From assembly GCA_000437435.1 (NCBI GenBank), contig FR899627.1, forward strand, positions 92,613 to 156,612: DNA of 64,000 nucleotides, read 5' to 3'. Positions 25,647 to 33,665 of the stretch are shown in pieces. The stretch's first letter is position 1. The number at the start of each line of letters is the position of its first letter. The notes beneath the pieces were generated by a model, which was not told the DNA's origin, did no database searches, and saw nothing but the letters and a program-made list of their open reading frames with translations. Source of the DNA: Clostridium sp. CAG:768 (GTDB lineage Bacteria; Cyanobacteriota; Vampirovibrionia; Gastranaerophilales; Gastranaerophilaceae). The translations under genes were made by a program, and so were the position numbers.

Positions 25647-26678
25647 TTATTTTTTTGTCAAGGCTTTAATAAAGTTAAGTAACAACATTACTATAACTAT
25701 TGCTACTATATACATAAAATAATGCTTTATAGTAGCAGACCCCATAAACAATGATGCTAAAGCTCCAGCAATAATTGCTACTGAAGTCAAAATCATTACA
25801 GTTTTCTTTTGAGAAAAGCCTGCGTGCAATAATTTATGATGAATATGTTCTGCATCAGCTACAAATGGAGACTTTCCTTTTGCAATTCTTCTTAAAGAAG
25901 AAAAAGTAATATCCATAATAGGTACAGCTAATACTAAGAAAGGTAATAATATCGCAAGAGTAGCTGCTTTCATTACTCCAGTAATTGAAATTGTAGCAAG
26001 TAGAAAGCCTGAAAATAATGCACCACTGTCACCCATAAAGATTTTTGCAGGGTTAAAATTATATGTTAAAAAGGCTAACATTGAACCTGCGAGAATAAAC
26101 CCAATTAATGCACTTATCGGATTTGGAGGAGTCATTGCAACAGCAATAATAGCTAAAGTTACAGCATTTACAGTAACTACTGATCCTGCAAGACCATCTA
26201 CACCATCAATAAAATTCAAAGCATTAGAAATCCCAACAATCCATAATATTGTAATTGGGTAAGAAAAAATTCCTAAATGACCGATAAATGGAACATTATT
26301 GATTTGTACACCCAATAAATATACTAATGTAGCAATAGATATTTGCAAGAATAATTTGAATTTTGCATCAAGATTGTAAATATCATCAACAAGTCCTAAT
26401 AAAAACATTAAAGAACCACCGAGCAAAATTCCAGAAAGCAAACTTCCATAAGGGTAATAACTCATAAACACAAGACATAAAAACGTCAACATTGTACTTG
26501 CCCAAATTGCAACACCACCTATACGCGATATCGGTTTTGTATGGATTTTTCTTTCATTTGGAACATCTACAAGTCCTTCTTTTTTAGAAAAACTTATTAC
26601 CAAAGGCACTAAACATACTCCGATTAAATAAGCTATTACTGTTCCTATTACATGTGCATGTGTTAATTTGATTAACAT
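25647..26678 (-). CDS. Polyprenyl-phosphate GlcNAc-1-phosphate transferase (WecA/TagO-like)
   Basis: This is an integral membrane GT4/MraY-family enzyme of 343 residues with about ten membrane helices. It loads a sugar-1-phosphate onto undecaprenyl phosphate, the first step in making surface polysaccharide. Signatures are the basic loop KKEGLVDVPNERKIHTKPIS, GLVDDIYNLDAKFK, FIDGVDGLAGSV and FMGDSGALFSGFLLA, and the HIHHKLLHAG loop. It is the last gene of the minus-strand block with glyA and the dTDP-rhamnose genes, and AAGGGAT precedes its ATG. WecA versus TagO cannot be separated here. Confidence 0.9.
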   Translation of the reverse strand: MLIKLTHAHVIGTVIAYLIGVCLVPLVISFSKKEGLVDVPNERKIHTKPISRIGGVAIWASTMLTFLCLVFMSYYPYGSLLSGILLGGSLMFLLGLVDDIYNLDAKFKLFLQISIATLVYLLGVQINNVPFIGHLGIFSYPITILWIVGISNALNFIDGVDGLAGSVVTVNAVTLAIIAVAMTPPNPISALIGFILAGSMLAFLTYNFNPAKIFMGDSGALFSGFLLATISITGVMKAATLAILLPFLVLAVPIMDITFSSLRRIAKGKSPFVADAEHIHHKLLHAGFSQKKTVMILTSVAIIAGALASLFMGSATIKHYFMYIVAIVIVMLLLNFIKALTKK

Positions 26679-26695
26679 AAATTATCCCTTTTAAT

Positions 26696-27934
26696 TTATT
26701 TGTATATCGGGTATTTCTTACAAAGTTTTAAAGAACGTTCTCTTAAATTTTGTAAGCCCAACTCATTATCTGACGAAAATATTGCAGATGCAATAATTTT
26801 TGCAACTTCAATCATATCTTCTTCTTTAAAGCCTCTTGTTGTAACAGCAGGAACACCTAATCTAATTCCGCTTGTAACAAAAGGACTTTGAGGGTCATTA
26901 GGTACTGTATTTTTATTAGCAGTAATCCCTACTCGTTCTAAGACATTTGCCATGTCTTTCCCTGTTTTACCGGTCTTTCTCAAATCCAAAGTCATCAAGT
27001 GGTTTTCAGTCATACCACCTACAATATCCATACCTTCATCCATAAGCCCTTGTGCTAGAGCTTTAGCATTTTTCAAAATCTGCTCTGCATAAATTTTAAA
27101 TTCAGGTTTAGAAGCCTCTAATAAAGCAACAGCCTTACCTGCAATAATATGTTCTAAAGGCCCGCCTTGTAATCCTGGGAATACTGCTTTGTCAATAATT
27201 TGTGCGAATTCTTCGTCACACATAGTAATCCCGCCTCTTGGGCCTCTCAAAGATTTATGAGTAGTTGTGGTTACAAAATGAGCATAACCTGCAGGTGATG
27301 GATGAAGTCCTGCTGCTACTAAACCTGCAATATGAGCAATATCAGCTAATAAATATGCACCAACCTCATCTGCAATTTCTCTAAACTTTTTGAAATCAAT
27401 AATTTTTGAATAATTACTTGCACCGCAAATAATTAATTTAGGCTTATGTTCATGAGCCATTTGTCGAACATTATCATAATCAATATTACCGTTCTCATCG
27501 ACTCCGTAGCTTTTTACATCAAAATAAAGACCTGAGAAATTAACAGGAGATCCATGAGATAAGTGACCACCGTTTGACAAATCCATTCCTAATACTTTAT
27601 CACCAGGTTTTAACACAGCCATAAATACAGCCATATTTGCTTGGGCACCACTGTGAGGCTGAACATTCGCGTGGTCCATATGGAAAAGTTCGCATGCTCT
27701 TTTTTGAGCTGTTTCTTCAATTACATCCACATTATCACAACCGTTATAAAAACGTTTATGAGGCTTACCCTCTGCGTATTTATTTGTCAAAACACTACCG
27801 CAAGCTTCCATTACGGCTTCTGACGTAATATTTTCACTTGCAATTAACTCAATAGTATTTTGCTGTCTTTCAAACTCTTTTTCTATCTGTTCTGCAACTA
27901 ACGGATCAACTTTTTTTATATGTTCTAAATTCAT
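26696..27934 (-). CDS. glyA: Serine hydroxymethyltransferase
   Basis: This is a PLP enzyme interconverting serine + THF with glycine + 5,10-methylene-THF, and the main source of one-carbon units. The 412-residue protein has the PLP lysine in THFVTTTTHKSLRGPRGG-type context (VTTTTHKSLRGPRGG), YAEGKPHKRFYNGC at the N-terminal signature and GIRLGVPAVTTRGF near the C-terminus. The ATG at 27934 is chosen because GGGGAGGG lies five bases upstream. The ATG at 27952 is upstream of that site. A structured 90-base leader precedes it. The downstream wecA-like gene starts 18 bases after the stop. Confidence 0.97.
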   Translation of the reverse strand: MNLEHIKKVDPLVAEQIEKEFERQQNTIELIASENITSEAVMEACGSVLTNKYAEGKPHKRFYNGCDNVDVIEETAQKRACELFHMDHANVQPHSGAQANMAVFMAVLKPGDKVLGMDLSNGGHLSHGSPVNFSGLYFDVKSYGVDENGNIDYDNVRQMAHEHKPKLIICGASNYSKIIDFKKFREIADEVGAYLLADIAHIAGLVAAGLHPSPAGYAHFVTTTTHKSLRGPRGGITMCDEEFAQIIDKAVFPGLQGGPLEHIIAGKAVALLEASKPEFKIYAEQILKNAKALAQGLMDEGMDIVGGMTENHLMTLDLRKTGKTGKDMANVLERVGITANKNTVPNDPQSPFVTSGIRLGVPAVTTRGFKEEDMIEVAKIIASAIFSSDNELGLQNLRERSLKLCKKYPIYK

Positions 27935-28025
27935 ATTTTCCCTCCCCAGCATGCTTTAGTGAAGCTTTTAATAGCGGTAATAACTATTGCTCTCACTTTC
28001 ACCTTACACATTACCCTAAGACTAT
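27935..28025 (-). promoter_or_regulatory. Structured glyA leader with possible pseudoknot (candidate riboswitch)
   Basis: In the RNA sense a stem AGUGA(G)AGC / GCUUCACU (27989-27997 with 27958-27965) encloses a second stem AAUAG / CUAUU (27984-27988 with 27970-27974). The nine-base loop contains AUUACC (27976-27981), which can pair with GGUAAU upstream (28010-28015), giving an H-type pseudoknot ending close to the GGGGAGGG ribosome site. It matches no riboswitch class I can name (not the glycine or THF consensus). Confidence 0.45.
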
Positions 28026-28031
28026 AATGCA

Positions 28032-28060
28032 ATTATATGTGAAAATTAAAAAACTTACAA
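28032..28060 (-). promoter_or_regulatory. Promoter of glyA
   Basis: On the minus strand TTGTAA (28060-28055), a 17-bp spacer and TATAAT (28037-28032) lie over the last codons of rfbA. Transcription would start near 28025, giving a leader of about 90 bases. Confidence 0.6.
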
Positions 28061-28933
28061 CTTATTAAGCATATTTCTAACATAATTAAAATATTCATTA
28101 TTATTATATTTTTCTATTGTTTTTTGCAAGTCTTCTTTTGTCACAAAACCCATTCTGTATGCAACTTCTTCAAGGCAAGCAATCTTTATCCCCTGATTTT
28201 CCTCAACAGTTTGAACAAATTGACTAGCTTGTAAAAGTGAATGATGAGTTCCTGTATCAAGCCATGCAAAACCACGTCCTAATAATTCAACATTCAAATT
28301 CCCGTTTTGAAGATAAATTTTATTCAAATCAGTAATTTCTAATTCCCCACGAGCAGAAGGGGATAAATTTTTAGCATACTCTACAACCTTATTATCATAG
28401 AAATAAAGCCCCGTAACAGCATAATAAGACTTTGGATTTTGCGGTTTTTCCTCAATAGATAAAACTTTTCCATCTCTATCAAATTCAACAACACCGAATC
28501 TTTGAGGATCTTTCACAGGATAACCAAACACCGTTGCACCGCCATTATTTGTAACCTCAGATACAACTCGTTTTAATTTTCCTGAAAACCCTCCGCCATA
28601 AAATATATTATCACCCAAAATTAAAGCAGCACAATCATCACCAATAAATTCTTCTCCAAGAATAAAAGCTTGAGCAAGTCCATCAGGAGATGGCTGTTCT
28701 TTGTATGAAAATTTGACTCCGAATTGACTGCCGTCACCTAAAAGTCTTTTAAAATTAGGCAAATCAACAGGGGTTGAAATAATCAGAATATCTTTAATAC
28801 CTGCAAGCATTAAAACAGAAATCGGATGATAAATCATCGGTTTGTCATAAATCGGCAATAACTGTTTTGATACAGCAATTGTACTTGGATGTAATCTTGT
28901 GCCTGCACCGCCTGCTAATACAATACCTTTCAT
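28055..28933 (-). CDS. rfbA: Glucose-1-phosphate thymidylyltransferase
   Basis: Makes dTDP-glucose from glucose-1-phosphate and dTTP, the first step to dTDP-L-rhamnose. The 292-residue protein has the nucleotidyl-transfer loop GIVLAGGAGTRLHPSTIAVS, KQLLPIYDKPMIYHPISVLM, LILGDNIFYGGGF and WLDTGTHHSLLQASQF, all standard for RmlA. The family length is normal. GAGGT precedes its ATG. It is separated from the other three rhamnose genes by an inserted 2-kb islet. Confidence 0.95.
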   Translation of the reverse strand: MKGIVLAGGAGTRLHPSTIAVSKQLLPIYDKPMIYHPISVLMLAGIKDILIISTPVDLPNFKRLLGDGSQFGVKFSYKEQPSPDGLAQAFILGEEFIGDDCAALILGDNIFYGGGFSGKLKRVVSEVTNNGGATVFGYPVKDPQRFGVVEFDRDGKVLSIEEKPQNPKSYYAVTGLYFYDNKVVEYAKNLSPSARGELEITDLNKIYLQNGNLNVELLGRGFAWLDTGTHHSLLQASQFVQTVEENQGIKIACLEEVAYRMGFVTKEDLQKTIEKYNNNEYFNYVRNMLNKL

Positions 28934-28956
28934 AAATACCTCGTTTTTTAAGTATT

Positions 28957-29175
28957 CTACTTGAAATTCAAAAGATTTTCAATATCAGTCTTTAAATACT
29001 CAGCTAATTCCAAAACTTTAGCCAAAGACATGTTAGCTTTGCCATTTTCAACATTAGACAAATAATTCACAGAAACATTCATAATTTCAGCAAGTTGCTC
29101 TCTTGTTAAATCTTTCTTTATTCTTTCAATTTTAACATTTTTACCAAATCTTTTTAATAATTCTACTTTGTTCAT
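28957..29175 (-). CDS. XRE (Cro/CI)-family HTH regulator
   Basis: This is a 72-residue DNA-binding protein made of a single helix-turn-helix domain. The motif runs LTREQLAEIMNVSVNYLSNV, then ENGKANMSLAKVLELAEYL. There is no effector domain. It diverges from a second small regulator-like gene at 29257. The 81-bp gap between them holds four TTATAA-centred sites and overlapping promoters, as in phage switches. It is likely autoregulatory. Confidence 0.85.
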   Translation of the reverse strand: MNKVELLKRFGKNVKIERIKKDLTREQLAEIMNVSVNYLSNVENGKANMSLAKVLELAEYLKTDIENLLNFK

Positions 29176-29176
29176 A

Positions 29177-29246
29177 ATTTATAAGTATATATTTATTGAC
29201 TTATAAGTTAAATCATGTTATAAGTTAAATAGTGACACTTATAAAT
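29177..29246. promoter_or_regulatory. Four-operator region between divergent small regulators
   Basis: Copies of a 10-bp dyad of the form ACTTATAAGT are centred at about 29181, 29203, 29220 and 29241 (spacing 22, 17 and 21 bp). A plus promoter, TTGACT at 29196-29201 with TATAAG at 29219-29224, overlaps sites 2 and 3. A minus promoter, TTAACT (29211-29206) with TATACT (29189-29184), overlaps sites 1 and 2. Confidence 0.7.
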
Positions 29247-29256
29247 TACAAAAATT

Positions 29257-29487
29257 ATGAATATCGAACAAGAAATAATTAAATTGCTTAAAGATAATAA
29301 TATTACATTGGAAGAAATAGTTGAAAGAATTAAACAAGATAACAGAAAAATATCTGTAAAAACTATATCTCAACAGCTCTCTACAGGCAAAATAAAATAT
29401 AATGATGTCCAAAAAATCCTTAAAATACTAGGATACAAAATAAAATTCCGGAAAAAACATATAAGCTTTCCTTGTCAAAGGGAGTAA
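29257..29487 (+). CDS. Small putative DNA-binding protein of the divergent switch
   Basis: This is a 76-residue basic protein. Predicted helices (IEQEIIKLLKDNNITLEEIV; KTISQQLSTGKIKYNDVQKI) have the spacing of a short HTH domain. It ends LKILGYKIKFRKKH plus about eight residues. No specific family is recognised. Its promoter lies in the operator array, pointing to a Cro-like or antirepressor-like partner of the XRE gene. No clear ribosome site precedes the ATG. Confidence 0.55.
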   Translation: MNIEQEIIKLLKDNNITLEEIVERIKQDNRKISVKTISQQLSTGKIKYNDVQKILKILGYKIKFRKKHISFPCQRE

Positions 29488-29532
29488 TATCAAGCTAACG
29501 GTGGTAAATTTTCATTCAAAAGAATGTAATAG

Positions 29533-29721
29533 ACTAAAAATCAAATCTATACATCTATTGCAACTGGAGATGAAATTGTAATTGAAGAAAGATCACACGA
29601 AGAGGTAACTCATATCAATAGCAAAATTATTTGTACGCCAGACGTAAATGTAATAAATCCTGTATTTGATGTCACTCCGAATAGATTGATTACAGGAATA
29701 ATTACAACAGTTGGTATTTAA
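29533..29721 (+). pseudogene. mtnA: 3' relic of mtnA (S-methyl-5-thioribose-1-phosphate isomerase)
   Basis: A 62-codon fragment closed by an in-frame stop just upstream translates to ATGDEIVIEERSHEEVTHIN, then NPVFDVTPNRLITGIITTVG and a stop. This is the conserved C-terminus of MtnA of the methionine salvage pathway (family form TGDEIPIEERS..EVTHI and NPAFDVTP..LITAIITE.G). The other roughly 85 percent of the gene is absent. The rest of the stretch from 29488 to 29815 shows no other gene. It is a decayed remnant. Confidence 0.75.
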
Positions 29722-29815
29722 GACCTGATTATAAAAAACATTGCAAAAGCATTAAAAAAATAACTGAACATTATTTTTATTAAAATCACTCTTGTAATAT
29801 TTTTACAGGGTAAGT

Positions 29816-30451
29816 TTATACTAAATTATATAATTTTTTCCCTAAATCATTAATTGAAATTTTATATTCAGCTTCACCCAACGCAATTTCTTTTACTTTT
29901 TCAGCACCTAGACGTTTTAATAAATTGTTTATATTTTTATTTTTTGAGTTAGTTGTCCAAGTTAATTCTTTTACATTATTTGCATTTGCATTTTCATAAA
30001 TTCTTTTGCCTAATTTTTTTAAAGCTTCAATACCTGCTTTTGTTCTGATGTATTCTGGGGCCAAAGTAATAAATCCTAAATGAGCACTTGATTTTAGCGG
30101 GTTTATACTCATTGAGTATCCGCCAATAAGTTTATTTTCTTTTTCTATCACCTCAGTTATACTGTTGGGTTGTTTTGACGATATTGAAAATGGCAGCATT
30201 GATATAAAACGATCTATTTTTCTTAAAAATTTAGATTGTGTTTTATTAGGCTCAAGGTTGTATACTAATGAATCATAAAATAAATCTAAAATTTTTTTAA
30301 TTTCATCTTTACTGTTAATTCTTTTAATAATGGTCCCTGTAAATGATAATCTATCTTGTGGGATAGGTATATAAGTTTTATAGTTATTACTTTTTGGGGT
30401 ATTATTAATTCTATTTAAAGTGCAATATTGGTTTTGGTTTCTTATTAACAT
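29816..30451 (-). CDS. GNAT-like acetyltransferase with internal SFTG motif
   Basis: This is a 211-residue protein. The first 33 residues are polar and low-complexity, then RLSFTGTIIKR carries the same motif found at the N-termini of other lineage-specific proteins here. Residues about 85-190 look like a GNAT fold: KLIGGYSMSINPLKSSAHLG, ITLAPEYIRTKAGIEALKK, then NNVKELTWTTNSKNKNINNL and LKRLGAEKVKE, matching strand 4, the acetyl-CoA loop/helix and the final strand of the family. The substrate is unknown. It lies in the islet that splits the rhamnose genes. GGAAAC-type ribosome site. Confidence 0.6.
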   Translation of the reverse strand: MLIRNQNQYCTLNRINNTPKSNNYKTYIPIPQDRLSFTGTIIKRINSKDEIKKILDLFYDSLVYNLEPNKTQSKFLRKIDRFISMLPFSISSKQPNSITEVIEKENKLIGGYSMSINPLKSSAHLGFITLAPEYIRTKAGIEALKKLGKRIYENANANNVKELTWTTNSKNKNINNLLKRLGAEKVKEIALGEAEYKISINDLGKKLYNLV

Positions 30452-30572
30452 GAGAGTTTCCTTAATTTTTAGTTTTGTTAAAACACTTTAAAGTTTCAAT
30501 AAATTCGTTTGCAGGAATTTTATATTCTATATATGGAATAATTTGTGTTGAGATACATAGGGCCTACATTGA

Positions 30573-30857
30573 TTAGTAAACCCCCTGAAAAATATTTTTG
30601 CTATATTGTTCTGATATTTTCGTCCTTAATTCATCGGAAATAATATTTTTATCTTGATAATGCTGACCGCCGTCAATCTCAATTACAAGATTTGCTTTAC
30701 TACAATAAAAATCAACAATGAATTTTCTATAATTTTTTGACGTAAAAATCTTACGGGATAATTTCTTAAAAAAAATCATACCAAAGATAACGTTCTTATT
30801 TTGTCATATTTTTCTTAATTCTCTGACATAAGGGGGTAAAATTTTATTATGTTTCAT
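30573..30857 (-). pseudogene. Broken DUF559 (Vsr-like endonuclease) gene
   Basis: The minus strand from ATG at 30857 begins MKHNKILPPYVRELRK, then a frameshift and in-frame stops occur (residual ERYLWYDFF in another frame). It resumes with YRKFIVDFYCSKANLVIEID, then GGQHYQDK, the core of the DUF559 fold with its D..E.DG catalytic pattern. After DELRTK the family segment with VIRFWN is missing, and only NIFQGVY remains. It therefore carries a frameshift plus an internal deletion. The last 207 bases remain open. Confidence 0.7.
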
Positions 30858-30911
30858 TATCCCTCCGTCACTTCGTGCCACCTCCCTTAATAAAGAGAGG
30901 CAATAAAAAAA

Positions 30912-31730
30912 TTATACATTTCTTAATTCTATATAATCTTTCAATGCTGCCTGCCAATTTCTACAAATTTTATCGTTATCCATAACACTATATGCAGGAC
31001 GTTTAGCCGGACGTGGAAATTTATCAGTCGTACAAGGTTTCAAATTAACTTCCAGTCCTGCTTGAGCAAAAATTTCTTTTGCAAAACCATACCAGGTAGT
31101 CGAGCCTGAACCGCATACATGGTAAGTTCCATAAGGTTTTGAAAGAAGTTTCAAAATTCCATTTGCCAATTCAACAGTCCAAGTCGGACAACCCATTTGA
31201 TCGTCAACGACATTAACTTCTTCTCTGTCAGCAAGACCTATCATTGTTTCAACAAAATTCTTACCATGGTGTCCGTAAAGCCAAGAAGTACGAGCAATAT
31301 AATATTTTTCACATAGGCTTCTTACAGCTTCTTCACCCTCATATTTTGTAGCTCCATAGTTATTTATCGGATTTGGTCTATCATCAGGTTTGTAAGGTTC
31401 ATTTTTTGTTCCGTCAAATACATAATCTGTTGAAATATATACAAGCGTAATTCCTAGTTTTCCGCAAGCTTCAGCAATATTTTCAGTTCCAGTTACATTA
31501 ATCAGCTCAGCAGTTTTCAAATCTTCTTCTGCCTTATCAACATTTGTATAAGCTGCACAGTGAACAACTAAATCCGGTCTAATATCAGTTAATACCTGTT
31601 TTACCTGTTCTGCATTTGTAATATCTAATGTATCTACATCAGTCTCTATTACAAAAGCTCCGGCATCTTCAAATATCGGACATAAATCCTGTCCTAACAT
31701 ACCTTTTGCACCTGTTACCAATACTTTCAA
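30912..31730 (-). CDS. rfbD: dTDP-4-dehydrorhamnose reductase
   Basis: This is the last step of dTDP-L-rhamnose synthesis, NAD(P)H-dependent. The 272-residue SDR protein starts MKVLVTGAKGMLGQDLCPIF (Rossmann GxxGxxG). It has YISTDYVFDGTKNEPYKPDD, the catalytic NNYGATKYEGE (YxxxK) and RTSWLYG. The start codon is TTG at 31730 with GGAG seven bases upstream. No better start fits the Rossmann N-terminus. It follows the GT92 gene by three bases. Confidence 0.95.
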   Translation of the reverse strand: MKVLVTGAKGMLGQDLCPIFEDAGAFVIETDVDTLDITNAEQVKQVLTDIRPDLVVHCAAYTNVDKAEEDLKTAELINVTGTENIAEACGKLGITLVYISTDYVFDGTKNEPYKPDDRPNPINNYGATKYEGEEAVRSLCEKYYIARTSWLYGHHGKNFVETMIGLADREEVNVVDDQMGCPTWTVELANGILKLLSKPYGTYHVCGSGSTTWYGFAKEIFAQAGLEVNLKPCTTDKFPRPAKRPAYSVMDNDKICRNWQAALKDYIELRNV

Positions 31731-31733
31731 AAT

Positions 31734-32699
31734 CTAACTCCTTTTTTTTGACATTATCTGTTCTAGTTTCTTAATTTTATCTTCCATTGCATAATCATAC
31801 TTATAATCTGTAAAATTTAATGCCTCATCTTCATATGGTTTATATCCATCACAACTAGCACGCCCCTTTGAAATTTTACTTAAATATTCTTCTTTCGATT
31901 TGCAATAATAATGATTAATCCTTATTTTAGCTACATTATGCTTATCAGTAAATGGTCCGTATATATTTTTTTTATTTTCATCCACTGTTAATTTATTATT
32001 TTTATAGTAGAAAAAATGAGGATTTGGTATACTTAAAATATCTTTAGGTTTAGCAATTGTTTTTATATACCTATTAACTTTCATATTCCCATCAGCATGA
32101 GTCTTAAAATAATTTGCAATTACTAAACCTCTATGTTCTGTAGGTTTTTGGATATGCCCATTAGAATCAAATACTACCCAATTTATACCTACACCGCTAT
32201 ATTTTTCATAATCTTTTAAAAATTCTGATATAGAGTCTTTTTCAACTGGCAAAATAAATTCATCAATATCTATAAAAGCCATCCAAGTAGTTTGATCTTT
32301 ATATTTATAGACCGCGTCTCTATACGCTGAATTTTGAACCCCTTTACCTTTTATCAAATGATAATATACTAATCCTGAATTAATATAAGGTTGTAAAACA
32401 TCTTGCAGATTATCTTCAGATTCATTATCATACAAATAAAAACGTTCCACTCCAAGCATTTTATGATACTCAATCCACTCTTTTATGTATGGAGCTTCAT
32501 TTTTAAGGATTGCAGTTATTGACAAATAAACCTTTGGCAATTCATAATATTCAACACAAGCGGGAGTATTTGGATATAGCAACTTTCTTTTAAAAATTTT
32601 ACCAAAAAAGTTATACTCTTTTAAATAATACTCACCGCCTAAATAATTTTCATCTAATTTATTTTTTAATTGCATAAAAAATAATTTTAGATTAAACAT
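31734..32699 (-). CDS. Family 92 (GT2-like) glycosyltransferase
   Basis: This is a 321-residue glycosyltransferase with the GT92 pattern: YLSITAILKNEAPYIKEWIE, then YHKMLGVERFYLYDNESEDN, the metal-binding MAFIDIDEFILP (DxD) and a C-terminal KIRINHYYCKSKEEYLSKIS-like segment. It lacks membrane spans. Its position inside the dTDP-rhamnose operon suggests that it builds the rhamnose-containing surface glycan, by inference from context. The start at 32699 overlaps the end of rfbB by 13 bases. An internal Met (residue 9) is an alternative. Confidence 0.8.
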   Translation of the reverse strand: MFNLKLFFMQLKNKLDENYLGGEYYLKEYNFFGKIFKRKLLYPNTPACVEYYELPKVYLSITAILKNEAPYIKEWIEYHKMLGVERFYLYDNESEDNLQDVLQPYINSGLVYYHLIKGKGVQNSAYRDAVYKYKDQTTWMAFIDIDEFILPVEKDSISEFLKDYEKYSGVGINWVVFDSNGHIQKPTEHRGLVIANYFKTHADGNMKVNRYIKTIAKPKDILSIPNPHFFYYKNNKLTVDENKKNIYGPFTDKHNVAKIRINHYYCKSKEEYLSKISKGRASCDGYKPYEDEALNFTDYKYDYAMEDKIKKLEQIMSKKRS

Positions 32700-33664
32700 T
32701 TTTTAGCCTCAATACTTTTAATCCAATCTTGATTTTGCAAATACCAATCAATAGTAATTTTAATACCTTCCTCAAAAGTTAATGAAGGCTTCCAGCCAAG
32801 TTCTGACTGAATTTTATCATTACAAATTGCGTAACGTTTATCATGACCTAATCTGTCTTCTACATATTTAATTGAAGATTCATCTTTGCCCATAGCATCT
32901 AAGATAAGATGAGTAATCTCCATGTTAGTTTTTTCATTGTGTCCGCCAATATTATACACTTCACCAACTCTACCTTTATGCAATACTGTATCAATTGCAG
33001 CACAATGATCATATACGTATAACCAGTCACGAACATTCATACCGTCACCATATACAGGAACTTTTTCGCCTTTCAAAAGTTGAGAAATAAAGAAAGGAAT
33101 AAGTTTTTCCGGATACTGATAAGGACCATAATTATTAGAACATCTTGTTGTCAACACCGGCATATTATAAGTTTCATGATAAGCTCTTACAAGCATATCA
33201 GCAGAAGCTTTTGAAGCTGAATAAGGGCTGTTAGGAGCAAGTGGTGTAGTTTCTGTGAAATAACCTGTTTTACCTAAAGTTCCGTACACCTCATCTGTAG
33301 ATACCTGTAAATATCTTTGAGTCTTAAATTGACGTGCAGCTTGTAATAAATTTAATGTACCTTTAACGTTAGTTTCAATAAAAATTTCAGGACCTGTAAT
33401 TGAACGATCCACATGAGATTCTGCCGCAAAATTTACAACAGCATCAACTTGTTCCACTAATTCAGGTACAAGTTTTTTATCACAAATATTTCCGTGAACA
33501 AATGTATAATTAGGATTATCTTTTACATCATCAAGATTTTCAATATTACCGGCATACGTTAAAGCATCAAGATTTATAATTTTATAATCAGGATGATTTT
33601 TCAACATATGTCTTACAAAACAACTTCCAATAAAACCAGCACCACCAGTTACAAGAATTTTCAT
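32687..33664 (-). CDS. rfbB: dTDP-glucose 4,6-dehydratase
   Basis: Converts dTDP-glucose to dTDP-4-keto-6-deoxyglucose. The 325-residue extended SDR has the NAD site MKILVTGGAGFIGSCFVRHM, FAAESHVDRSI, the catalytic STDEVYGTLG and YSASKASADMLVRAYHETY (YxxxK), TRCSNNYGPYQYPEKLIPF and the C-terminal RLGHDKRYAI. It is intact and of normal length. AAGGAG precedes its ATG, one base after rfbC ends. Confidence 0.96.
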   Translation of the reverse strand: MKILVTGGAGFIGSCFVRHMLKNHPDYKIINLDALTYAGNIENLDDVKDNPNYTFVHGNICDKKLVPELVEQVDAVVNFAAESHVDRSITGPEIFIETNVKGTLNLLQAARQFKTQRYLQVSTDEVYGTLGKTGYFTETTPLAPNSPYSASKASADMLVRAYHETYNMPVLTTRCSNNYGPYQYPEKLIPFFISQLLKGEKVPVYGDGMNVRDWLYVYDHCAAIDTVLHKGRVGEVYNIGGHNEKTNMEITHLILDAMGKDESSIKYVEDRLGHDKRYAICNDKIQSELGWKPSLTFEEGIKITIDWYLQNQDWIKSIEAKKCLI

Positions 33665-33665
33665 A

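Noticed and set aside
30820..30902. Possible full dispersed repeat (CCCTCCGTCACTTCGTGCC...)
   Set aside because: It recalls a recurring intergenic element, but only one partial copy is present and it merges with the broken DUF559 gene, so its limits cannot be set.
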